This document shows, in pieces, positions 58,482 through 64,000 of a stretch of 64,000 nt of DNA (positions are counted from its first letter, which is position 1; every line of letters starts with the position of its first letter). The notes under the pieces were generated by a model. The model was not told the DNA's origin. It searched no databases and saw only the letters and a list, made by a program, of their open reading frames with translations. This stretch comes from Rhodanobacter sp. 67-28. GTDB taxonomy: Bacteria > Pseudomonadota > Gammaproteobacteria > Xanthomonadales > Rhodanobacteraceae. The stretch covers positions 1 to 64,000 of the forward strand of contig MKTU01000050.1 in the NCBI GenBank assembly GCA_001898415.1, given 5' to 3'. Made by a program: the position numbers and the translations under genes.

Positions 58482-60266
58482 ATGTCGCTCGAAACTGCCG
58501 CACCATCCGAAGTCGCGGTGATCCCGCTCGCCTCGGTGCGAGTCGTGTACAACCCCCGCCGCTCCTTCAAGCAGGAGGCGCTCCAGCGCCTTGCCGACTC
58601 GATCCGCGAGCATGACCTGATCCAGCCCATCGCGGTACGTCCGGCGGACGACAGCGAGGGCTACGAGCTGATCGCTGGCGAGCGCCGCCTGCGCGCGATG
58701 CGCCTGCTGGAACGCGAGAACGCCCCGGCTCGCATCATCTACTGCGACGCCGTGGAGGCGCGGCGTCTGGCTCTCCTCGAGAACACGGATCGCGAGAACC
58801 TCTCCGTGGCCGAGGAAGCGCTGGCCGCTCGTGACGAACTAGATCGGGCCGGCGGCGACCGTGCCGCTGCTGGCTCGAAGCTGGGCTGGAGCCAGTCCAA
58901 GCTGGCCTCCCGTCTTCTGCTTTTGAAAGCGTCGATGGCAGTGCTGGACGCCGTCGCCGAGGGAACGATCGACATCGGCCACGCCGAGCTGCTCGCCGGC
59001 TTGCCTGAGGCGATGCAGGACAAGGCGCTGGGGCGGGTGATCGCCAACAACGTGTCCGTCGCGGCCTTGCGCGAGGACGTGAAGGGCGTCGTGATCCCAC
59101 TGTCCACCGCGATCTTCGATACGGGCGCGCAGTCCGCCTGCGCGACGTGCCCCTTCAACACCGCCCTGCAGGGCACGCTGTTCGGGGAGGCTGTCGCAGG
59201 CGCCAACTGCAAGAACCGTCAGTGCTTTACCGAGAAGACCAATACGGAGTTGGAGGCACGGCGCGCGCGGCTGCAGGAAGACTACGCCACTGTCGCACTG
59301 ACCACCGAGAAGGATCCGGCCTCGTACACGGCGCTGATCCAGAACGGCGAGGGCGGAGTGGGGCCAGAGCAGTACAACGCCTGCCGGGGTTGCCAGTTTT
59401 TCGGCGCGCTGCTGCACGCCAAACACGATGGACGACTCGGCCAGACCGAACGGCCGATCTGCTTCAACGTCGAATGCAACCGCGAGCATGTGCGTGCATA
59501 CGCCGAGTCGCAGAAGCCGGCGCCTGAGGCCACGGCGCAGGCGGCGGACAGCGAAGCGACGGCCACGCACACGAAACCGGCGGGGACGAAGCCACCGTCC
59601 GGCGGCAAGACGGCCACCAACGCCAAGTTGAAGGCCAAGCCCAAGCGTGCTTCGGCACCGGCGGCGTCGAGCGGCGCGGCCAAGGCGGCGATGAAGCCTG
59701 CCTACACGGCGGCGGCAAAGACGCTGCTCGCCAGCGGCACGAAGGAACCGTTGGCTGTGGCGATCCTAGCCATGGCGAAGGTGTTGAACGAGGCCGGCGT
59801 CAGCCTGCCCGATGGGGTCGTCGTCACGGGTCGCAAGCCCGAGGACGTGATCGCCAAGCTGCTCGGCAGCGACGAGGCGGCGCTGGCCAGCCTGTTCAAC
59901 ACCTGCGCCGCCGCGATGGTGGTGGGCAAGCAGGCGAACTGCCAGTTCAGCCGAAACGACGTGTTTCCCGCCGTGATCGCCGCGTCGCTGGTGCAGGGGC
60001 AGGGCGTGGACATGGCCACCCACTTCACGGTGGACGAGAACTACCTCGCTGCGCACACGAAGGAAGGCATCACGGTAGTGCTTGAGGAGTCGGGCTTCAA
60101 GACGTGGCTGCTTGGCCAGGACGAAGGGGAGAAGCGCTGGAAGGCGCTGCTGGCGAGCAAGAAGGCCGACATGCCGAAGGACGTGATGAAGGCCGGCTTC
60201 GCGTGGGCCGGGTTCGTCCCGAGTGCGGTCGCTTCCATTTCCCCGCGCTCGTTTGTTGGGGTGTAA
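58482..60266 (+). CDS. PRTRC-system ParB-related protein
   Basis: 594 residues, much longer than partition ParB. The N-terminal ParB domain reads VAVIPLASVRVVYNPRRSFKQEALQRLADSIREHDLIQPIAV, YELIAGERRLRAMRLL and LLENTDRENLSVAEEA. After the HTH comes a Cys-rich block characteristic of the PRTRC family (SACATCPFN, GANCKNRQCF, CRGCQFFGA, CFNVECNREH), probably a metal site. Then come an Ala/Lys linker and a C-terminal domain. It opens the ParB-Related, ThiF-Related Cassette, which is known from plasmids and islands of Proteobacteria. Its function is not established, and it is distinct from the parAB partition pair at 20-22 kb. Confidence 0.9.
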   Translation: MSLETAAPSEVAVIPLASVRVVYNPRRSFKQEALQRLADSIREHDLIQPIAVRPADDSEGYELIAGERRLRAMRLLERENAPARIIYCDAVEARRLALLENTDRENLSVAEEALAARDELDRAGGDRAAAGSKLGWSQSKLASRLLLLKASMAVLDAVAEGTIDIGHAELLAGLPEAMQDKALGRVIANNVSVAALREDVKGVVIPLSTAIFDTGAQSACATCPFNTALQGTLFGEAVAGANCKNRQCFTEKTNTELEARRARLQEDYATVALTTEKDPASYTALIQNGEGGVGPEQYNACRGCQFFGALLHAKHDGRLGQTERPICFNVECNREHVRAYAESQKPAPEATAQAADSEATATHTKPAGTKPPSGGKTATNAKLKAKPKRASAPAASSGAAKAAMKPAYTAAAKTLLASGTKEPLAVAILAMAKVLNEAGVSLPDGVVVTGRKPEDVIAKLLGSDEAALASLFNTCAAAMVVGKQANCQFSRNDVFPAVIAASLVQGQGVDMATHFTVDENYLAAHTKEGITVVLEESGFKTWLLGQDEGEKRWKALLASKKADMPKDVMKAGFAWAGFVPSAVASISPRSFVGV

Positions 60267-60282
60267 CCGGATATCCGCCGAA

Positions 60283-60311
60283 CTTTTCGTCCGGCCCGTC
60301 CGAGTCACGCT
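60283..60311 (+). promoter_or_regulatory. Recurrent promoter element (CTTTTC-17-CACGCT)
   Basis: CCGAACTTTTCG with CTTTTC at 60283-60288 and CACGCT at 60306-60311. The second box begins 34 bases before the ATG at 60340. Confidence 0.4.
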
Positions 60312-60339
60312 GGTTCGCGACACCTTCGAAGGAATCGAA

Positions 60340-60816
60340 ATGAGCAAGCAACTCGTATTCAACCTCAACACCCTGCGTCCCATCCTCGCGCACGCGGTGG
60401 CATCAAAGACCCAGCGACTGACCGAAACCCAGCTCTGCGATCCCGCCCTCTGGAAGGAGGGCGCGAAGCCGACAGAGCGCGGATGGGTGGAGCCCGGCGA
60501 CGTCGACCAGTCCAAGGTCGGCCCCGCGCTGTGGATCGTCAACGACGCAGCCGGCGGCATCGGCATCACGTCTTCCGGCGACCCGCCGCAGTACCTGGAC
60601 GCCGGCAACGACCGTGTCCTCACCGCGTGGGCGGTCGGTTTCGATCCCGAGCGCGACGGCGACTGCTCCGAGCGCGCACGCGCCCTGACCGGCGGCGTCG
60701 CGTTCACCGAATCGGTGGACGCGCGCGAAGTGCTTCGCATGATGGAAGCCGCCCCCCACGCACGCACCCTCCGCGTCCGCGTCTCGCCTCGCAAACTCAC
60801 GATCGTCGTCCGCTGA
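60340..60816 (+). CDS. DUF3085 domain protein
   Basis: 158 residues from MSKQLVFNLNTLRPILAHAV. The central part fits DUF3085: GPALWIVNDAAGGIGITSSGDPPQYLD, then VLTAWAVGFDPERDGDCSERARALTGGVAFTE. Such proteins are frequent on elements with PRTRC genes; function unknown. It is soluble and stands between the PRTRC ParB and E genes with its own promoter-like element. Confidence 0.7.
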   Translation: MSKQLVFNLNTLRPILAHAVASKTQRLTETQLCDPALWKEGAKPTERGWVEPGDVDQSKVGPALWIVNDAAGGIGITSSGDPPQYLDAGNDRVLTAWAVGFDPERDGDCSERARALTGGVAFTESVDAREVLRMMEAAPHARTLRVRVSPRKLTIVVR

Positions 60817-60853
60817 CGGCGAGCCCGGCCAAATTTCAGAAGAGGAGAAGCTC

Positions 60854-61378
60854 ATGTCGCACCCGATCAACTTGCTGACCGCCATGGTTCGCAAGGGCGA
60901 CAGCATCAACCTGACGTTCCGTGCAGTGGATGCCGGCACACAGGTGGTCTTCCAGCCGGCGCTGCACGGCGTCAGCGATGCTGAGACCGACCCGCAGCTC
61001 GCGCAGCAGATCGCTGCGCTGGCTCTGCCGTTCGTCTTCACGGTGCCTTCCGGCGAAGACGTCAACGCCGCACTGGCCGAAGCACTGAACCAAGTGTTCG
61101 AAAGCCGCAAGGCACTGGTGGGCGCCAACGCCTCCTACGTGGCGGCACTGGACGATGCTGCTGCACGTGCCCGACAAGCAACCGCCGAGAAGGCAAAGGC
61201 GAAAACCACGATCACGGCCGACGCAAAACCGGCCAAGTCTGCAACCAGCACGGGCGCGGACGATGCGGACGCTGACGACGCCACCGCGAACGAGGGCGCT
61301 GCCAGCGCCGAAACTGCCGCCGACAACGCGGTGACCACCGCCGCGCCGGCACAGGCTTCCGTCTTCGACGACGAGTAA
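60854..61378 (+). CDS. PRTRC system protein E
   Basis: 174 residues from MSHPINLLTAMVRKGDSINLTF with AGAGGAGAAG upstream. The N-terminal 95 residues fit protein E (a beta-rich start, then TDPQLAQQIAALALPFVFTVP and a helical stretch). The C-terminal 65 are an Ala/Asp/Thr-rich low-complexity tail. Identification rests partly on its place between the ParB-related gene and protein C. Function unknown. Confidence 0.7.
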   Translation: MSHPINLLTAMVRKGDSINLTFRAVDAGTQVVFQPALHGVSDAETDPQLAQQIAALALPFVFTVPSGEDVNAALAEALNQVFESRKALVGANASYVAALDDAAARARQATAEKAKAKTTITADAKPAKSATSTGADDADADDATANEGAASAETAADNAVTTAAPAQASVFDDE

Positions 61379-61391
61379 CAAGGATTCGACC

Positions 61392-61811
61392 ATGACAGAC
61401 GTCACCCAGCTAACCCGCATCTTCAAGGTCGCCGGTCTTTCCGTCCCCGACCCCGCACCGTCGCTGCCGCCCGAGGAGGCCGTCAAGCTCCTGCAGGCGA
61501 CGTGGCCGCACCTGGCCCATACGACCCTTGAGGGGCCGGAGGTCGTCGGCACCCAGCTTGTCTACTCTGTGGTGCGCCCTCCCGCGCAGACCAAGGGAGC
61601 GCGGCGCAAGCCGCGTCCCGACAGCACCAACGCGAGCGCGCCAACCGATGACGCCGTGGAGAAGGCGGTGGCCTCCCTTCAGGCGTGGGCGGACGCGGAT
61701 TCGACCGCCGGATACGACGTGGCTCTCCACCACAGTTGTGGGTCGTTCCTGCTGAACCTGTCGCGCCGGCCACCGACGCGGGTCGATCCGTTCCTGGTCG
61801 GCCTGTCCTGA
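61392..61811 (+). CDS. PRTRC system protein C with C-terminal extension
   Basis: 139 residues. The first about 72 match protein C: LTRIFKVAGLSVPDPAPSLPPEEAVKLLQATWPHLAHTTLEGPEVVGTQLVYSVV. Known protein C is about 65-75 residues. Here a further 65 residues follow (DAVEKAVASLQAWADADSTAGYDVALHHSCGSFLLNLS), which I do not recognise. It is 13 bases after protein E. Confidence 0.75.
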   Translation: MTDVTQLTRIFKVAGLSVPDPAPSLPPEEAVKLLQATWPHLAHTTLEGPEVVGTQLVYSVVRPPAQTKGARRKPRPDSTNASAPTDDAVEKAVASLQAWADADSTAGYDVALHHSCGSFLLNLSRRPPTRVDPFLVGLS

Positions 61812-61822
61812 TTCGCGCCGAT

Positions 61823-61851
61823 CTTTTCGTTTTCGTGGTGCCCGGTACGTT
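61823..61851 (+). promoter_or_regulatory. Recurrent promoter element (CTTTTC-17-TACGTT)
   Basis: CTTTTC at 61823-61828 and TACGTT at 61846-61851. The second box begins 36 bases before the protein F ATG at 61882. It would allow F and B to be expressed apart from E and C. Confidence 0.5.
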
Positions 61852-61881
61852 CGTGGCAGATCCCTTCCGAGGAACGGCATC

Positions 61882-63240
61882 ATGTTTCCACTTGCTTCGG
61901 CACACGTCCCTGCCGACATCCTGGAGGGCGCGCAGGGCATGGCCGGCGCCAGCATCGCCCAGTACCAGCGAGGTACTCGCGCCCGCATCGCGGCGGCGCT
62001 GCGCCGCCAGCTCCGCGAGGGGCGCGTGCCACCCACGGACGTCCAGTCCATCTTCGCCCAAGGTATCGCCGGCACCGACACTGCGATCAAGCGGCTTGGC
62101 CAGACGCTGGTCCGCCAGAGCATCGCTGCGGTGGGTACGCTGCCCACGCTAGGGAAGGCGGCGCTACGGCTGCCAGGGAACCCGCAATACGACAACCCGG
62201 CGGTACGCGCCGGCATCCGCCACTGGGGCGAACGGCTGTTGCGGGCCGGCGCGATCACGCCCAACGGCCTCGCCCGCGCGCTGAAGAGGGGCGGCGCCAC
62301 GCCGACCGTGGCGCTCCGGGGCGCCGCCGCCGCTTATGCCGACCGGGAGCTTGCCCGGTGGTTCGAGCGATTCGGCGGCCCGCCGCGCCGAAAGCTATAC
62401 GACAAGCCGTTCTGGCAGGTCATGCCGGCAACACTGTGCTGGCAAGGCCCCGACGGCGAATGCCCGAGCGTCGTGCTCGTGCCCGAGGAAGCATGCACGG
62501 GTCGCTCGTACACCGAGACGTGCCTGGACTTCGACATGGATCACCCTGACGCGTCGGCGATCTGCGGTCTGATCTCGCGCTGGCCATGCCACGCGCTCAG
62601 TGTCCTCGCCCCCCACGAGTTTGTGGCCGAGGGCTATCTCGGCAGCGGCCTGTTCTGGGACGACCTGATGTCCTACCGAAAGGAGGTAGTGGCGACGGAC
62701 GGCACCATCACGCTGACCGACGAGCTGCTGGAACACATGGAAATGGAGCACGGTCACGACCGCAACGACCCGGACTCCATCGAGCTGCTCACGCGGGCCA
62801 TGGCGTTCCTGGTGCGCCGGCCCGAGCGCATTCCGACGTGCGCGACGCGCGCGGTAGCCACGAAGGCGCTGCGGCGTCGGCTTAAGCATCAGCCCAATGG
62901 GGAAAGCAGGGTAGCGCTCGACGCCCTCTGGCGCCTTGGCGATGCGCTCGCCGAACGCATCGGCGCCGGCCGCAAGACCTTCGACGCCTCGGCCCTCAGC
63001 GAGGAAAGCTACGGCGCCGGCCTGCACATCGTGAAGGCCAACCTCTGCGGCCTCGAGGATCAGGTGCTCGACGACCACGAACGGATGACGTGGGAGGTCG
63101 GCTGCGACGGCACGGTCGGCGCGACCGCCGTAGGCGACACCGATGCGTGGGAAGTCTTCGAACTTTGCGTGGCCGAGGCATGCGGTATCACGGTCATGTC
63201 TTCTCTCCTTTCCCGATACAACGAGGCGCAACGTGGCTGA
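61882..63240 (+). CDS. PRTRC system protein F (by position)
   Basis: 452 residues. The N-terminal 150 are basic and helical. The middle has AWYWDGD-like features less clearly (SRWPCHALSVLAPHEFVAEGYLGSGLFWDDLMSYRKE), and the C-terminal part reads MTWEVGCDGTVGATAVGDTDAWEVFELCVAEACGI. It is assigned as protein F mainly because it lies between C and B in the usual cassette order. It is longer than the typical F protein. Its stop overlaps the start of protein B. Confidence 0.6.
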   Translation: MFPLASAHVPADILEGAQGMAGASIAQYQRGTRARIAAALRRQLREGRVPPTDVQSIFAQGIAGTDTAIKRLGQTLVRQSIAAVGTLPTLGKAALRLPGNPQYDNPAVRAGIRHWGERLLRAGAITPNGLARALKRGGATPTVALRGAAAAYADRELARWFERFGGPPRRKLYDKPFWQVMPATLCWQGPDGECPSVVLVPEEACTGRSYTETCLDFDMDHPDASAICGLISRWPCHALSVLAPHEFVAEGYLGSGLFWDDLMSYRKEVVATDGTITLTDELLEHMEMEHGHDRNDPDSIELLTRAMAFLVRRPERIPTCATRAVATKALRRRLKHQPNGESRVALDALWRLGDALAERIGAGRKTFDASALSEESYGAGLHIVKANLCGLEDQVLDDHERMTWEVGCDGTVGATAVGDTDAWEVFELCVAEACGITVMSSLLSRYNEAQRG

Positions 63241-63973
63241 AGAACTGCTCCCCACCCTGGCATTGCTGCTCCACACCACGAGCTCCTCGGTCAGCAGCAT
63301 GCCGAACGACCGGCAGATGGTGCTCACCATGCACGGCATCCAGCGCAGCCAGAACGGATCGACGCTCGGGCCGGCGCGGATCATGTCACCGCTGGACGCG
63401 CAGGAGTTCGGCTATCGGCTCATCGGCGACCAGTCGTCGATCCAGCGGAAGATCGAGCTGCTGCCGGAGGGGCTGCTGCGCGAAACATCCACCAGCCTCA
63501 CCTGGTTCCGCCCGCCGCAGCGAAGCCACCAGAACTGGCGCACGGGCGAGGGCCGCGAAGTCCTCGAGGCCGTGTTGCCCGGCCTGATCTTCCATGTCGA
63601 GAACGGCGTCCTGTTCGTCGCGGCGTATGCCGGTACCGAGCGCCCGTCGCTGGCCACGCCCCTGTTCCACGCGCCGATGGGCAACATCCACGACGACCAG
63701 TGCGTCTGCACCGGCAACGTCACGCTCCCGCGCCACCAGGATCACAGCGCCATGCGCGCGTGGGAGCGCGTCCTGTTGGCCACCAACTATACCCACATCA
63801 ACCATCCGCAGACCCTTGCCTCGGCCGACGACGTCAGCACCGACGATCTGATGGCCTTCTGGCGCAAGCGCAAGCGCTACACGACGCCACCCAACGCCAA
63901 CCTCATGAGACCCCTCAAGATGACGCTGAGCCGCTGGCTCGCCAAGTTGACCGGCGCGGAGGAGGCCGAGTGA
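63233..63973 (+). CDS. PRTRC system protein B
   Basis: 246 residues from a GTG overlapping the F stop by 8 bases. The protein B pattern is clear: GPARIMSPLDAQEFGYRLIG, ELLPEGLLRETSTSLTWFRPPQ, LPGLIFHVENGVLFVAAYAGTERPSLATPLFHAPMGNIHDDQCVCTGN, then AWERVLLATNYTHINHPQ. The PL(F/Y)xAPxxN and C-x-G stretch gives it an RWD/UBC-like look, in keeping with its association with a ThiF-type E1-like enzyme in the cassette. An upstream in-frame extension to 63143 is rejected. Confidence 0.85.
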   Translation: MAEELLPTLALLLHTTSSSVSSMPNDRQMVLTMHGIQRSQNGSTLGPARIMSPLDAQEFGYRLIGDQSSIQRKIELLPEGLLRETSTSLTWFRPPQRSHQNWRTGEGREVLEAVLPGLIFHVENGVLFVAAYAGTERPSLATPLFHAPMGNIHDDQCVCTGNVTLPRHQDHSAMRAWERVLLATNYTHINHPQTLASADDVSTDDLMAFWRKRKRYTTPPNANLMRPLKMTLSRWLAKLTGAEEAE

Positions 63974-64000
63974 TGTTCGCCGCCAGCCTGCTCTCCCCGC
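63973..64000 (+). CDS. Start of the next PRTRC gene (probably protein A), partial
   Basis: An ATG at 63973 overlaps the protein B stop (TGATG) and opens a frame MFAASLLSP running off the right edge. In known cassettes protein A and then the ThiF-related gene follow B, so protein A is the likely identity. Nothing more can be seen. Confidence 0.45.

Overview
The window is GC-rich DNA with long reading frames that are tightly packed, often with ATGA or TGATG start/stop overlaps. It reads as a gammaproteobacterium of the Xanthomonadales (Lysobacterales) type. That host call rests on codon and base use and on gene family style only, so it is an inference. Most of the window looks like the backbone of a large plasmid or integrative conjugative element, with a heavy-metal resistance block at its left end. 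I see no rRNA, tRNA, CRISPR array or complete insertion sequence.

1-9.4 kb: metal homeostasis. A leftward operon encodes a small His-containing membrane protein, an RND adaptor, a CzcA/CusA-like RND pump, a DUF3240 protein, a TolC-type outer-membrane protein, and then an MFS transporter that runs off the left edge. Divergent from it are an RcnR/CsoR-type repressor and a P1B-type ATPase. An inverted repeat between the two units is the likely shared operator. 9.4-10.47 kb is a lower-GC linker with one XRE-type regulator. It ends abruptly inside the PP-loop of a PAPS-reductase-like gene, which I read as the joint between cargo and backbone.

10.5-22.3 kb: PAPS-reductase-like protein, an SPPY DNA methyltransferase, DUF1643, CsrA with its terminator, several unknown small genes, and a winged-HTH protein that may be the replication initiator. 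The maintenance locus follows: an array of near-palindromic 15-mers (GACCCGG-S-CCGGGTC) at 18.13-19.58 kb, then leftward parB and parA. This has the layout of a parABS centromere.

22.6-38.9 kb: unknown membrane and cytoplasmic genes, an exported S1/P1 nuclease, an alpha/beta hydrolase, signal peptidase I, RdgC, a lipoprotein, PH-domain and DsbC-like proteins, a VirB1-like lytic transglycosylase, an HU-like protein, a RusA-like protein and a RecJ-like DHH nuclease. Several of these suit envelope work and DNA processing in a conjugative element, but no VirB/Tra core gene is in view.

38.9-42.8 kb: an operon equivalent to yjfI-yjfJ-yjfK-yjfM-yjfC (DUF2170, PspA/IM30, DUF2491, DUF1190, glutathionylspermidine-synthase-type ATP-grasp), behind a perfect palindrome. 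42.9-49.9 kb: an extra DnaN sliding clamp, a three-part DUF4326/A1S_2505-like/SLOG fusion, unknown genes and a methylase-helicase fusion.

50-58.4 kb: an Rhs polymorphic toxin ending in a probable ADP-ribosyltransferase domain, with a candidate immunity gene. Behind it are a displaced Rhs tip with a glycine-zipper C-terminus, two paralogous candidate immunity genes, and decayed Rhs remnants. 58.5-64 kb: a PRTRC cassette (ParB-related protein, DUF3085, E, C, F, B and the start of the next gene).

About ten gene groups scattered from 14 to 62 kb share a similar promoter layout: a CTTTnn box, usually 17 bases, then a TAnnnT-like box, usually 34-39 bases before the start codon. Three others have GTTTTC exactly 26 bases before TAnnnT. 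This suggests coordinated expression of the element.
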